Assembly (NCBI GenBank): GCA_902789555.1
Contig: CADAOF010000001.1
Location: 187,851-251,850, forward strand
DNA length: 64,000 bases
Direction of reading: 5' to 3'
DNA from: an uncultured Lachnospiraceae bacterium
GTDB lineage: Bacteria > Bacillota > Clostridia > Lachnospirales > Lachnospiraceae
Shown: in pieces, positions 34,166-43,552 of the stretch
How positions within the stretch are numbered: position 1 is the first letter of the stretch
How the letters are laid out: each line of letters opens with the position of its first letter
Position numbers and translations under genes: made by a program
Notes under the pieces: model-generated
Database searches by the model: none
Told to the model about the DNA's origin: nothing
Seen by the model: the letters and a program-made list of their open reading frames with translations, nothing else

Positions 34166-35674
34166 TTATTTGATCGCCTGATTCTTTTCCTTCGGAATGA
34201 CGTCGTGCGCGCCGCCTTCCACGATGCTGACCGAGCTGACCAGCGTCAGGGTGGCCTTCTGCTGCAGTTCCTCGATCGTCAGGGCGCCGCAGTTGCACAT
34301 GGTCGAACGGACCTTGCTGAGCGTCATCAGGACGTTGTCCTTCAGTCTTCCGGCATAGGGAACGTAGGAATCGACACCTTCCTCGAAGGAAAGTTTCTTG
34401 TCACCGCCCATGTCGTAACGCTGCCAGTTGCGGGCACGCGCCGAACCTTCTCCCCAGTATTCCTTGTAATAGGTGCCGCCGATGCTGACCTTGTTGGACG
34501 GGCTTTCGTCAAAGCGGGCGAAATAGCGGCCCAGCATGATGAAATCGGCGCCCATGGCCAGTGCCAGGGTAATGTGGTGGTCATAGACGATGCCGCCGTC
34601 GGAGCATACCGGAACGTAAAAACCGGTCTCCTTGAAGTACTCGTCTCTTGCTCTGCAGACGTCGATCAGCGCGGTCGCCTGGCCGCGGCCGATGCCCTTC
34701 GTCTCTCGGGTGATGCAGATGGAACCGCCGCCGATACCGACCTTCACGAAGTCGGCACCGCATTCGGCAAGGAAACGGAAGCCGTCAGCGCTGACGACGT
34801 TCCCCGCGCCGACCTTCACGCTGTCGCCGTAATGCTCACGGATCCAGCCAATGGTGATCTTCTGCCATTCTGAGAAGCCTTCGGAGGAATCGATGCAGAG
34901 AACGTCCGCACCGGCTTCGATCAGCGCCGGTACGCGTTCCGCATAGTCACGCGTATTGATGCCGGCACCAACGACGTAGCGCTTGGCCGAATCAAGCAGT
35001 TCGTTCGTGTTCTGCTTATGGCTCTCGTAGTCCTTGCGGAACACGATGTAGCAGAGCCGTCCTTCTTCGTCAACGATCGGGAGGGCATTCAGCTTATGCT
35101 CCCAGATGATGTCATTGGCTTCCTTCAGGCTCGTGCCTTCCGGCGCCCAGACCATCTTCTCGAAAGGCGTCATGAATTCAGAGACAGGCGTGCTCATGGC
35201 CATGCGGCTCACGCGGTAGTCGCGGCTCGTCACGATACCGAGAAGCTTGCCCTCAGCCGTACCGTCGCTCGTAACGGCGATCGTGGAGTGCCCTGTCATC
35301 TGTGTCAGTTCCACGACGTCCGCCAGCGTATCGTCGGGGCGGATGTTGGAATCGCTGCGTACGAAACCGGCCTTGAAATTTTTGGCCCTGCGAACCATCG
35401 CGGCTTCATTTTCCACGCTCTGGGAACCGAAAATGAAGGAAACACCGCCTTCCTGTGCCAGTGCAACGGCCAGACGGTCGCCGGAAACGGACTGCATGAT
35501 CGCGGAGACCATGGGAATGTTCATGGTGATCGCCGGTTCCTCTTTTCCTTTTCTGAACTTGACAAGGGGGGTCCGGAGGGAAACGTTTGCCGGAATGCAC
35601 TCCGCGGACGAATATCCGGGAATCAAAAGGTATTCATTGAACGTGTGGGCAGGTTCCTGAATGAAGGTTGCCAT
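34166..35674 (-). CDS. guaB: IMP dehydrogenase
   Basis: 502 aa, preceded by AAGGAGGAA. It oxidises IMP to XMP, the committed step of GMP synthesis. The catalytic Cys320 lies in [20 protein letters not shown]. Two CBS domains (about 105-220) sit in the barrel, and SDGGIVYD and the mobile flap residues near [13 protein letters not shown] are present. The N-terminus is shifted compared with the classical enzyme but the overall length is normal. It has its own promoter and is followed by the small Cys-rich gene. Confidence 0.95.
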   Translation of the reverse strand: MATFIQEPAHTFNEYLLIPGYSSAECIPANVSLRTPLVKFRKGKEEPAITMNIPMVSAIMQSVSGDRLAVALAQEGGVSFIFGSQSVENEAAMVRRAKNFKAGFVRSDSNIRPDDTLADVVELTQMTGHSTIAVTSDGTAEGKLLGIVTSRDYRVSRMAMSTPVSEFMTPFEKMVWAPEGTSLKEANDIIWEHKLNALPIVDEEGRLCYIVFRKDYESHKQNTNELLDSAKRYVVGAGINTRDYAERVPALIEAGADVLCIDSSEGFSEWQKITIGWIREHYGDSVKVGAGNVVSADGFRFLAECGADFVKVGIGGGSICITRETKGIGRGQATALIDVCRARDEYFKETGFYVPVCSDGGIVYDHHITLALAMGADFIMLGRYFARFDESPSNKVSIGGTYYKEYWGEGSARARNWQRYDMGGDKKLSFEEGVDSYVPYAGRLKDNVLMTLSKVRSTMCNCGALTIEELQQKATLTLVSSVSIVEGGAHDVIPKEKNQAIK

Positions 35675-35714
35675 GAATTCCTCCTTAAAGTGAACTGATG
35701 ATGAAATTTTTGCT

Positions 35715-35743
35715 ATTGTATCGCGTCACGCCAAATAATGCAA
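35715..35743 (-). promoter_or_regulatory. promoter of guaB
   Basis: On the minus strand TTGCAT and TACAAT are separated by 17 bp. The leader is about 35 nt. No purine riboswitch is visible between promoter and start. Confidence 0.82.
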
Positions 35744-35813
35744 GCGATATTTGCTGAAATTTTGGTTAAAAACGCATCTTCGGCGGCACGCCGTCCTAAA
35801 GCGCTTCGTTTTC

Positions 35814-35843
35814 AAAAAAAAGAGGCCTTTCGACCTCTTTTGG
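35814..35843 (-). terminator. terminator of ssrA
   Basis: On the minus strand AAAAGAGG pairs with CCTCTTTT and is followed by further T residues, about 25 bp after the tmRNA 3' end. Confidence 0.88.
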
Positions 35844-35867
35844 CGCACCGCGCCGTCTGCTCACAAG

Positions 35868-36212
35868 TGGAGCTGAGGGGAATCGAACCCCTGTCCGAAA
35901 ACCCATCCATACCAGGCTCTACCATCATAGTTTGTGATTTGACATTCCCTCTGTCCGGCGTTCACAAACAAACTACGGATTTCAGTAGCTTCATCTTATC
36001 CATCCGGCCCGCAAAGCTTAAGGCCGGCAGTTCCCCGACTTCATGATGCCGGTTTGCCGGGGTGTCGAGTGGCCCCGGGCCGACAAGCCGCAATTAAGCG
36101 GCTAACGCAACGTTATTGTTGGCGTTTATGTTTAGTTCCGTTTTGATGCGCAGTCACGGTCTGCGGATGGCTCCTCGAATCTCAGGATCCCCGTCGAAAC
36201 CAGTACAACCCC
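35868..36212 (-). ncRNA. ssrA: transfer-messenger RNA
   Basis: About 345 nt. The 5' end GGGGTTGTACTGG continues into TTTCGACGGGGAT, and the 3' end AGGGGTTCGATTCCCCT followed by CAGCTCCA forms the tRNA-like T arm and acceptor. The tag frame (36094-36126) ends in two Ala and TAA and reads NANNNVALAA after the charged Ala. Pseudoknot stems are visible, for example GCCGCTTAATTGCGGC. The CCA end is not fully encoded. It rescues stalled ribosomes. Confidence 0.97.
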
Positions 36213-36248
36213 CGGTTTTTGCTGAATACCTGATCCAAGCCGATACAT

Positions 36249-36277
36249 AATATACGCCGGTGCGGCGTTCTTGTCAA
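36249..36277 (-). promoter_or_regulatory. promoter of ssrA, embedded in the plsY stop region
   Basis: On the minus strand TTGACA and TATATT are separated by 17 bp. The TGA inside TTGACA is the stop codon of plsY. Confidence 0.88.
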
Positions 36278-37002
36278 GAGTTCTTCCTCTCCTCCCTCTT
36301 TTCCGCCCGGTTCTCTTTCCTGATCTCTCTCTTTTCACCGCGCTTTTCGTCGCGTTTTTCAAAGTAGGATGCAAGGAAGATCTTGTTTTCCTTCCCCGCC
36401 AGCAGGCGTTTGATGTTCGCGGCATGCAGGATGACCGCCAGCAGCCAGACGACAGCAATCAGCACAGCAGCTTCCGTTAAACTCAGCGTTCCCAGGCTGA
36501 TGACGCCGCAGCCGCAGAGGACGAGAAACAGTATGGAATCAACGGTCACCATCAAAAGGCTGGCCAGCGAAGCGTAGCAGGTGAACCAGAGGATACCGAC
36601 AAACAGTACGAATGCCACGATGCCCGTCCGCCAGTCCAGGAGGACCATAAGGCTCCCGGTCACCGCGATTCCCTTGCCGCCGTGAAAACCCATGTGGAAA
36701 GGAAAGTCATGCCCCAGGATCACGCCGAGGCCGGTATAAAGCTTCAGCATCAGGGTCAGCTCCGGATTTGTTCTTCCGATAATCAGCCAGACGACAAGGA
36801 AGGCCAGCATCATCTTGCCGAAGTCTCCGAGGAAAGTGATTACGCCGGCTTTCGAGCCCATTACCCGGAGCGCGTTGGTGGTCCCGGCATTGCCGCTTCC
36901 GTGCTCACGGATATTGATCCCCTGTTTCTTCGCGATCAGGACGCTCGTCTCAAAATTGCCGAAAAGATAGCCGATGAAAATAGCCAGAATGCGTGTGATC
37001 AT
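36274..37002 (-). CDS. plsY: glycerol-3-phosphate acyltransferase PlsY
   Basis: 242 aa, integral membrane protein with about five helices. It transfers acyl groups from acyl-phosphate to glycerol 3-phosphate, the first step of phospholipid synthesis. Family motifs are [15 protein letters not shown] (about 36-50), [17 protein letters not shown] (about 97-113) and a later SLASL segment. The C-terminal 35 residues are an unusual Lys/Arg/Glu-rich tail beyond the normal end. It starts in a 4-bp overlap with der, so the two are cotranscribed. Confidence 0.95.
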   Translation of the reverse strand: MITRILAIFIGYLFGNFETSVLIAKKQGINIREHGSGNAGTTNALRVMGSKAGVITFLGDFGKMMLAFLVVWLIIGRTNPELTLMLKLYTGLGVILGHDFPFHMGFHGGKGIAVTGSLMVLLDWRTGIVAFVLFVGILWFTCYASLASLLMVTVDSILFLVLCGCGVISLGTLSLTEAAVLIAVVWLLAVILHAANIKRLLAGKENKIFLASYFEKRDEKRGEKREIRKENRAEKREERKNS

Positions 37003-38330
37003 GTCTGCTCCTTTTCGTTTCTTTCCCTGATGATCAGCTTGATGCTCGTGCCCGAGAAGTCAAACGTCTCCCGGATCTGATTCTCAATGTAGCGCTGGTA
37101 GGAAAAATGCATCAGTTCCTTATCGTTGACGAACAGCACGAAGGTCGGCGGTCCGACTGCCACCTGGGTCATATAGTAGAGACGCAGGCGCCGTCCCTTG
37201 TCCGAAGGCGGCTCGTGCATGGCCACTGCCTGCGACATGATCTCGTTCAGGACACCCGTGGAAACGCGCTTTTTGCAGTTTTCCACGATGCTGTCGATTT
37301 TCGTGAAAAGACTGCCGAGGCGCTGGCCGGTCTCGGCCGAGATGAACAGGATGTCTGCATAGTCCAGGAAAGACAGGACTCTGCGGATATTCTTCGTATG
37401 TTCCTTAACGGAATCGTTCGTCTTTTGGACCAGATCCCACTTGTTGACGACGATCAGGATGCCCTTGTTCCTTTCGTGGGCGATCCCGGCGATCTTGGCA
37501 TCCTGCTCGGTCACGCCTTCCTCGGCGTCGATCACGAGCAGGACCACGTCCGCCCGTTCCACGGCACTGACCGCACGGATGATGCTGTAGCGTTCGATAT
37601 CCTCCTTGACCTTGCTTTTCCTGCGCAGTCCGGCGGTATCGATCAGCACGTATTCCTTCTTGTTTGCGCGGACCACGGTATCGATCGCGTCGCGGGTCGT
37701 ACCGGCAACGTCTGAAACGATGACGCGCCTGGAGCCCGCCATCCGGTTCACGATCGAGCTTTTGCCGACGTTCGGCTTGCCGACGATTGCGATCTTCGGC
37801 CGTGCATCTTCAGCTTCGTCATCAGATACCGGCGGGAAACCTGCCGTCACGGCATCCAGGAGGTCGCCGAGCCCCAGCCGTTCGGACGCGCTGATCCCGA
37901 TGGGGTCACCGATCCCGAGGTTATAGAACTCATAGATATCATTGCCGAACTTAGTAAAGTTATCCACCTTGTTGACGCACAGGACGACCGGCTTGTTGCT
38001 GCGGCGGAGCATGTCCGCCACCTTCCTGTCGTCGTCCGTCAGGCCGTCTTTCACGTCCGTCAGGAAAATGATGACATCGGCGGTCTCCATGGCGATCTCC
38101 GCCTGCTCGCGCATCTGCTTTAAGATGACGTTCTGGCTGTCCGGTTCAATACCGCCGGTATCGATCAGCGTGAAGCTGCGGTTCAGCCAGGTGCAGTCAG
38201 CGTAAATGCGGTCGCGGGTCACGCCGGGCGTATCATCCACGATGGAAATCCGCTCTCCGGCGAGTGTATTGAATAACGTCGACTTTCCCACGTTCGGGCG
38301 TCCGACGATGGCAACGATAGGTTTGCTCAT
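36999..38330 (-). CDS. der: ribosome-associated GTPase Der (EngA)
   Basis: 443 aa. Two tandem GTPase domains have P-loops [14 protein letters not shown] (about 9) and [14 protein letters not shown] (about 182), with DTPG/DTAG and NKVD/NKWD motifs in each. The C-terminal KH-like domain (about 350-443) ends in IKLIIRERN. It is needed for 50S subunit maturation. It overlaps the DUF512 gene at one end and plsY at the other. Confidence 0.98.
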   Translation of the reverse strand: MSKPIVAIVGRPNVGKSTLFNTLAGERISIVDDTPGVTRDRIYADCTWLNRSFTLIDTGGIEPDSQNVILKQMREQAEIAMETADVIIFLTDVKDGLTDDDRKVADMLRRSNKPVVLCVNKVDNFTKFGNDIYEFYNLGIGDPIGISASERLGLGDLLDAVTAGFPPVSDDEAEDARPKIAIVGKPNVGKSSIVNRMAGSRRVIVSDVAGTTRDAIDTVVRANKKEYVLIDTAGLRRKSKVKEDIERYSIIRAVSAVERADVVLLVIDAEEGVTEQDAKIAGIAHERNKGILIVVNKWDLVQKTNDSVKEHTKNIRRVLSFLDYADILFISAETGQRLGSLFTKIDSIVENCKKRVSTGVLNEIMSQAVAMHEPPSDKGRRLRLYYMTQVAVGPPTFVLFVNDKELMHFSYQRYIENQIRETFDFSGTSIKLIIRERNEKEQT

Positions 38331-39691
38331 TCTTCATTCTCCTTCGGTTCATAAGGGCGGAAAAGGCGCCGCGGTTCCTTCTTTTCCTTTTCCAGAAGGG
38401 CGCGGACCAGACTTTCACCGTCACAGTCCGTGGCATAAATGGGTACGCCGAGCGCTTCTTCGGCGTCTCCGACATGCAGATCATCCAAAAAGACGTCTTC
38501 GCCGCTCCGCAGCATCGTTTTCGGGATGAAGATCACGTCTCCGTTATCCCTCTCCTTAAGCCGTGCGATCACGTCCTGTCCGGTCAGCAGTCCTGCGACC
38601 GTCACGCCCTCGCCGAAAAACCGATTGACGACGGGGACGACGTCTACCCGGACTGACGGGAACTTTTCGCAGAGTGCCGCGCACTTGTCCCGGATAACCG
38701 GATAGGCCAGCATGCCGGTCACGACGGTGACCCGCCTTTCGCTCCGGCATGTCCGGAAGCGTTTCAGCGCCGCATCGAACTGATCCGAGAAAAGACGGAT
38801 CATCCCGACACCGTTTTCCAGCTGAAGGTACCCGTCATAGCGTGCCTCTTCCGGCAGCGGACGTCCGGCCAGCAGATAAAACTCGTCACTCGCGTGGATG
38901 AAATGCAGGCCGTACCGCGGATAGAGTTGCTTCTGCCACGCTTCGATGATGTCGATGGTCTTCCCGGCTTCGTCCGGGGTAAACGGCCGCAGCGGCGTCA
39001 GTTTCTCCCGGTACTTCGTAAGTCCTACCGGGACCACGGAAACGCTCTGCATGACAGGCAGATAACGTGACAGTTTTTCGATCGTTTCGTCCAGCTTTTC
39101 GCCGTCGTTCCAGTCCGGGCAGCAGACGATCTGCCCGTTCATGGTGATGCCGGCTTCATACAGAACGTCGATCTTTTTGAGTGCCTCACCGGCAAAGCGG
39201 TTGTGAAGCATCTTGCAGCGAAGCTCGGGATCCATCGTATGGACCGAGATGTTGATTGGTTCCATGCGGTATTCGATGATGCGGTCCAGATCCTTTTTCG
39301 ACAGGTTCGTCAGCGTGATGTAATTGCCCTGCAGGAAGGAAAGACGCGAGTCGTCATCCTTGAAATAGAGCGTTTCACGCATGCCTGGAGGCATCTGGTC
39401 GATGAAACAGAAAATGCATTTATTGGTGCAGGAACGGTATTCATCCATGAGGCCGTTCTCAAACACGAGCCCCAGGTCTTCGTCTTCGTCCTTGTCAATG
39501 TCGTAGAGGATCTGTTCACCGTCTTCCGTTTCCACAAGCAGGTCGACGTGATCGGTCTCGCAGAAATAATTGTAGTCGAAGATATCCTCGATCTCCCGTC
39601 CGTTCACGCTGAGCACATAGCTTCCGGGCGCGATCTCCAGTTCCTCTCCCGCCGTTCCGGGCAGTACGTTTATGATCTTATGCTTTTTCAA
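38327..39691 (-). CDS. DUF512 radical SAM protein with PDZ-like N-terminus
   Basis: 454 aa from TTG 39689-39691, preceded by AAAGGAC; no in-frame ATG is near. The N-terminal PDZ-like segment ([18 protein letters not shown]) leads to the cluster motif [11 protein letters not shown] (about 88-98, Cx3Cx2C), then a DUF512 region with FHLIHASDE-like text and [10 protein letters not shown]. The family is conserved beside der in Clostridia; its reaction is unknown. The adjacent der suggests a ribosome or tRNA connection, but this is inference. It overlaps the der start by 4 bp. Confidence 0.88.
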   Translation of the reverse strand: MKKHKIINVLPGTAGEELEIAPGSYVLSVNGREIEDIFDYNYFCETDHVDLLVETEDGEQILYDIDKDEDEDLGLVFENGLMDEYRSCTNKCIFCFIDQMPPGMRETLYFKDDDSRLSFLQGNYITLTNLSKKDLDRIIEYRMEPINISVHTMDPELRCKMLHNRFAGEALKKIDVLYEAGITMNGQIVCCPDWNDGEKLDETIEKLSRYLPVMQSVSVVPVGLTKYREKLTPLRPFTPDEAGKTIDIIEAWQKQLYPRYGLHFIHASDEFYLLAGRPLPEEARYDGYLQLENGVGMIRLFSDQFDAALKRFRTCRSERRVTVVTGMLAYPVIRDKCAALCEKFPSVRVDVVPVVNRFFGEGVTVAGLLTGQDVIARLKERDNGDVIFIPKTMLRSGEDVFLDDLHVGDAEEALGVPIYATDCDGESLVRALLEKEKKEPRRLFRPYEPKENEE

Positions 39692-39727
39692 CGTGTGACA
39701 CGTCCTTTCTGCCCTTCGAGCGGATAT

Positions 39728-39756
39728 ATTTTACCATATCTGCCTTGCCATTTCCA
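39728..39756 (-). promoter_or_regulatory. possible promoter of the DUF512-der-plsY operon
   Basis: TAAAAT with an extended TGG and a weak TGGAAA at 17 bp on the minus strand. It overlaps the divergent promoter at 39745-39773, so the two may exclude each other. Confidence 0.45.
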
Positions 39757-39773
39757 CCTGAAAGTGATAAGAT
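39745..39773 (+). promoter_or_regulatory. promoter of the PRPP synthase-like gene
   Basis: TTGCCA and TAAGAT are separated by 17 bp. The leader is about 28 nt, with GAAAGGAT before ATG 39808. Confidence 0.75.
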
Positions 39774-39807
39774 TTGAGCCAGAAAAGATCAGTGAAAGGA
39801 TCATCTC

Positions 39808-41004
39808 ATGAAAAACGAGCCGAACTTCATCTTTAAGAACCGCAATCCGATCGCGCCGCTTAAGATCATTGCCATGGAAAACTGCCGTCCGCTCATTGAA
39901 AAGGTTGACCGCACCATCGTCGACATGCGCAAAGGCTACATGAACAAATTCGCCGGGATCGATCCTTCCGTACTGACCCGCGATTATGACACGCCCTCCT
40001 ATCTGGTTGAAGCCAGCTGCCCGCGTTTCGGTTCGGGCGAAGCCAAGGGCGTCATCCATTCGACGGTCCGCGGCAGCGACCTCTACATCGTCAGCGACGT
40101 CACGAACAGTTCGATGAGTTTCAAGATCAGCGGCCGGACGCACTACATGTCGCCGGACGACCATTTCCAGGACCTTAAGCGCATCATTGCTGCAGCCATG
40201 ACCAGCGCCTACCGCGTCAGCGTCATCATGCCTTTCCTTTACATGAGCCGCCAGCACAAGCGCGAGAACCGCGAATCGCTCGACTGCGCCGTTGCCCTGA
40301 ACGAGCTGAAGGACATGGGTGTCGCCAACATCATCACCTTCGACGCGCACGATTCCCGCGTCATGAACGCGATCCCTACCCACGACCTCGATGACTACTC
40401 TCCCATCTATCAGCTTCTGAAAGCACTGGAACGCAAATTCGGCCGGCTGCACATTGACAAGGACGAAGTGGTCGTGATCGCGCCGCACGAAGGCGCCATG
40501 GGCCGCGCGATCTTCCTTGCCAACAATATCGGTGTCGGCATGGGCATGTTCTACAAACGCCGCGACTATACCGTCACGCTTCCCGACGGGCGCCATCCGA
40601 TGATCGCGCTGGAATACCTGGGACCGGATGTTGAAGGTAAGAGCGTTCTCATTCTTGACGATATCATCTCCACCGGTACGAGCATGCTGGAGGCTGCTGA
40701 AGAGCTTAAGAAGAAAAATGCCGGCCGCGTGATCATGGCCGCGACTTTTCCGCTCTTTACCGAGGGCATTGAAAAATTCGACGAAGCCTACAGGAACGGC
40801 TGGTTCGACTACATGGTCTGCACGAATCTGGTTTACCGCGATCCTGAGCTCGCCAAGCGCCCGTGGTACATTGAAGCGGACCTGTCCATCTATCTTTCCA
40901 AGATCATCGACACCATGAACCACAACGTAGCCGTAACCAAGGTCATCACCCCGACCGGAAGACTGCAGGATCTTGTCGCCCGCAATCTGAAGCAAAAAGA
41001 TTAA
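39808..41004 (+). CDS. ribose-phosphate pyrophosphokinase, long divergent form
   Basis: 398 aa, against about 315 for classical Prs. The PRPP-binding loop is LILDDIISTGTSM (about 281-293). The middle contains MPFLYMSRQHKRENRESLDC, equivalent to the RQDRK region, and NIITFDAHDSRVMNAI, equivalent to the DLHA metal site. Long inserts at the N-terminus (about 1-60) and before the PRPP loop set it apart. The expected reaction is ribose 5-phosphate + ATP to PRPP + AMP. It is monocistronic. A regular prs gene may exist elsewhere, so its precise role is unsure. Confidence 0.85.
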   Translation: MKNEPNFIFKNRNPIAPLKIIAMENCRPLIEKVDRTIVDMRKGYMNKFAGIDPSVLTRDYDTPSYLVEASCPRFGSGEAKGVIHSTVRGSDLYIVSDVTNSSMSFKISGRTHYMSPDDHFQDLKRIIAAAMTSAYRVSVIMPFLYMSRQHKRENRESLDCAVALNELKDMGVANIITFDAHDSRVMNAIPTHDLDDYSPIYQLLKALERKFGRLHIDKDEVVVIAPHEGAMGRAIFLANNIGVGMGMFYKRRDYTVTLPDGRHPMIALEYLGPDVEGKSVLILDDIISTGTSMLEAAEELKKKNAGRVIMAATFPLFTEGIEKFDEAYRNGWFDYMVCTNLVYRDPELAKRPWYIEADLSIYLSKIIDTMNHNVAVTKVITPTGRLQDLVARNLKQKD

Positions 41005-41017
41005 CATACGATCATTC

Positions 41018-41061
41018 AAAACGCCTTCGGACCGCTTATCACGGCAGTCCGAAGGCGTTTT
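41018..41061. terminator. bidirectional terminator overlapping the yraN stop
   Basis: AAAACGCCTTCGGAC is mirrored by GTCCGAAGGCGTTTT. The loop holds the yraN stop codon, so the last codons of yraN form one arm. Confidence 0.92.
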
Positions 41062-41425
41062 CATAATGGGTGACAAGGCCTTCTCCGTTGATCGAGACAA
41101 CGTCGAAGCGGCATTCGCACCTGTCGTATAGTCCTTCACGGAGCAGGTAGTACTCAGCTACATTAATGATGGTCCGCTGCTTTCGTCTGTCTACGTGTTC
41201 TTCGCCGCGGCCGTAGGTCCCGGCGCTGCGGTATTTGACCTCGACGAACACCAGGGTATCTCCATCCTCCATGATGAGGTCGATTTCTCCGCTCCGGATG
41301 CGGAAATTGGCCTCTCGCAGACGGTATCCTTTCGCCTGCAGATAACGGCAGGCTTCCTGTTCAAAGCGTCCGCCGATCTTTCTTTTGTTCAACTCTTCCT
41401 TTCCGGGGGCAACGGTCGTAAGCAA
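41039..41425 (-). CDS. YraN family (UPF0102) endonuclease-like protein
   Basis: 128 aa. The Holliday-resolvase-like nuclease fold is seen in GGRFEQEACRYLQAKGYRL, EANFRIRSGEIDLIMEDGD and LVFVEVKYRS, with the catalytic set E-x-D-(x)n-ExK at about 55-75. The role is unproven, probably DNA processing. It is the last gene of the lepB-rbgA-lepB-rnhB operon, 22 bp after rnhB, as often seen in Bacillota. Confidence 0.92.
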   Translation of the reverse strand: MLTTVAPGKEELNKRKIGGRFEQEACRYLQAKGYRLREANFRIRSGEIDLIMEDGDTLVFVEVKYRSAGTYGRGEEHVDRRKQRTIINVAEYYLLREGLYDRCECRFDVVSINGEGLVTHYENAFGLP

Positions 41426-41447
41426 GGCGGCAAAGCCGTCCTCTGTT

Positions 41448-42080
41448 TCAGATGAAGTGGTTAATGAAGCTTCTGCGGTGTATCGGGCAGGGACCGTACG
41501 TCTTCAGTGCTTCGACATGCGCGGCCGTACCGTAGCCTTTGTGGCCGGCAAAGCCGTATTCGGGATAGATCCCGTCCATTTCCCGCATGATGCGGTCACG
41601 GGTGACCTTTGCGACGATGCTTGCTGCACCGATCGACAGACTCTTCGCATCGCCCTTGATGATCGGGACCTGTCTTATTCCGTCAAGTCCGGGGATCGTC
41701 ACGGCATCGACCAGCAGGAGGTCGGGCCGGAAACACAGCGTTCCGACAGCCTTCCGCATGGCTTCGTACGTCGCCTGCAGGATATTGATCTCATCGATCC
41801 TGCCGGGACCTACGATGCCTACGCCGACAGCCATCGACTTTTCGACGATCTCAGGATAGAGAGCTTCGCGTTTTTTCTCGCTCAGCTGCTTTGAATCGTT
41901 GATGCCGAGGATCTCGGCGCCGGGATACAGGATCACGGCAGCCGCAACGACAGGACCGGCCAGAGGACCGCGTCCGGCTTCATCGACGCCGGCGATCAGT
42001 CCCTCGCCTTCATACTGCCGCTCATAGCGCATGAGCACGTATTCCCTGGCTCTCTCTTGTTCGAGTGTAAGTTTAGCCAT
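41448..42080 (-). CDS. rnhB: ribonuclease HII
   Basis: 210 aa. It removes RNA, including single ribonucleotides, from RNA:DNA hybrids. The motif AGVDEAGRGPLAGPVVAAAV carries the first catalytic Asp-Glu pair (about 34-35). DSKQLSEKKRE and VDAVTIPG (further Asp residues) and the C-terminal GHKGYGTAAHVEAL are present. Length is normal. It lies 6 bp after lepB. Confidence 0.97.
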   Translation of the reverse strand: MAKLTLEQERAREYVLMRYERQYEGEGLIAGVDEAGRGPLAGPVVAAAVILYPGAEILGINDSKQLSEKKREALYPEIVEKSMAVGVGIVGPGRIDEINILQATYEAMRKAVGTLCFRPDLLLVDAVTIPGLDGIRQVPIIKGDAKSLSIGAASIVAKVTRDRIMREMDGIYPEYGFAGHKGYGTAAHVEALKTYGPCPIHRRSFINHFI

Positions 42081-42086
42081 GATGCC

Positions 42087-42662
42087 TCAGTAATCAATGA
42101 CACTGCCGAAGCCGGAGAAGGGCCAAATGCGGAACACAGCCCGCCCGGTAAACTGGCTGCGTCTGACTTTGCCGACCGCATAACGGCTGTCAATGCTGTT
42201 GTTGCGGTTATCACCGAGGACGAAATATTCATCTTCGCCCAGGGTGACCGGCTGTTCCGCGGATCCCGCCAGGAAATAGACGCCTCTGCCGTAATCTTCC
42301 TTCAGTTCCTCGCCGTTGATGTAGATGACGGAATTGACGATCTGCACGGTCTCGCCCGGCAGGCCGATCACGCGTTTGATGTAATGCGTGCCGGGATCGT
42401 TTTTCAGTTTGAAGATCACGATCTCAAAACGTTTCGGATCACGGACGAACTTATAAGTGAATATGTCCTCGACCAACTGGTCTTTATCCTTCAGCGTCGG
42501 GTACATGCTGGTACCTTCCACGCTGACGCGGCTGCCGACGAAGTTCAGGATGGCCAGAACACACCCAACCATGATCACCAGGCTGAGCAAAGTGGAAAGC
42601 AGATCCTTGATAAACGGTTTTTTCGGGCTGATCAGCTCGGGTTCCCGGTCGTTCTTTGCCAT
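42087..42662 (-). CDS. lepB: signal peptidase I (canonical copy)
   Basis: 191 aa. One N-terminal membrane helix (about 22-42) is followed by the protease domain. The Ser nucleophile is in VEGTSMYPTL (about 52) and the general-base Lys is in THYIKRVIGLPGE (about 96). Box E is complete: FVLGDNRNNSIDSR. It cleaves signal peptides of exported proteins at the outer membrane face. This copy is downstream of rbgA; a second, less canonical copy is upstream. Confidence 0.96.
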   Translation of the reverse strand: MAKNDREPELISPKKPFIKDLLSTLLSLVIMVGCVLAILNFVGSRVSVEGTSMYPTLKDKDQLVEDIFTYKFVRDPKRFEIVIFKLKNDPGTHYIKRVIGLPGETVQIVNSVIYINGEELKEDYGRGVYFLAGSAEQPVTLGEDEYFVLGDNRNNSIDSRYAVGKVRRSQFTGRAVFRIWPFSGFGSVIDY

Positions 42663-42670
42663 AATACTCC

Positions 42671-43552
42671 TTACGCGGACGGTTCTTCCAGGGTGACGCG
42701 CCCCAGACGTCCTTTTCTCAGGTCATCCAGAAAACGGGAAGCCGCCTTCTCCGTGTCGGGTTCTCCGCCTTTTTTCAGCAGTTTGCGCAGCATTGCAATC
42801 GCTTCCAACGCTTCGTGGGGATCTTCTGGCAGCGCGCCGTACTTCTCTTCCAGTGCCTTCGGATAGCGCCGGCGCATGAGGACGATCCCTTCCGCCGCTA
42901 CATCTTCGGCAGGAAGGATGTCGTCGTTGATGGAACCGGTCAGCGCGAGCCGGATGCCTACCGAAGGGTCCTCAAATTTCGGCCAGAGAATACCGGGCGT
43001 ATCCAGCAGTTCCAGGCCTTTTCCGAGGCGGATCCACTGATTCCCTCGCGTCACGCCGGGCTTGTCTCCTGTTTTTGCCGAGGCTTTTCCGGCCAGGGAG
43101 TTGATCAGCGTGGACTTGCCCACGTTCGGGATCCCAGCGACCATGATGCGGGCAGGCCGGTTCAGTATCCCGCGTGCCCTGTCTTTCTTGGCTTTTTCTT
43201 CGGAGACCTGATCAAGAAGCCTCCGTATGTTCTTCATTCCTGCCGTACTGCGGGAATCTGCCGCAACAGCCGCCGCATTCTGCCGGCTCAGGGCTTCCAT
43301 CCAGCGTTCGGTTGCCGCTTCATCGGCAAGATCAGCCTTATTCAGCAGAATAATCCTGCGCTTGTTCTTCCCCAGTTCGGCGATGTCGGGATTCAGGCTC
43401 GAAGCCGGGATACGCGCGTCCCGGATCTCCAGGATCATATCTACGAGTTTCAGATCCTCTTCCATGGTCCTTCTGGCCTTGGTCATATGTCCCGGATACC
43501 AGTTGATCGGCGCAGAAAGGTATGCATTTTCACTTGCGGATGACTGTTTCAT
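42671..43552 (-). CDS. rbgA: ribosome biogenesis GTPase YlqF/RbgA
   Basis: 293 aa. A circularly permuted GTPase: the G4 motif LLNKADL (about 75) comes before the P-loop [14 protein letters not shown] (about 146) and the DTPGILWP G3 motif. The N-terminal APINWYPGHMTKARR is diagnostic. It acts late in 50S subunit assembly. It starts in a 4-bp overlap with the upstream lepB. The C-terminal RNA-binding domain is present. Confidence 0.97.
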   Translation of the reverse strand: MKQSSASENAYLSAPINWYPGHMTKARRTMEEDLKLVDMILEIRDARIPASSLNPDIAELGKNKRRIILLNKADLADEAATERWMEALSRQNAAAVAADSRSTAGMKNIRRLLDQVSEEKAKKDRARGILNRPARIMVAGIPNVGKSTLINSLAGKASAKTGDKPGVTRGNQWIRLGKGLELLDTPGILWPKFEDPSVGIRLALTGSINDDILPAEDVAAEGIVLMRRRYPKALEEKYGALPEDPHEALEAIAMLRKLLKKGGEPDTEKAASRFLDDLRKGRLGRVTLEEPSA

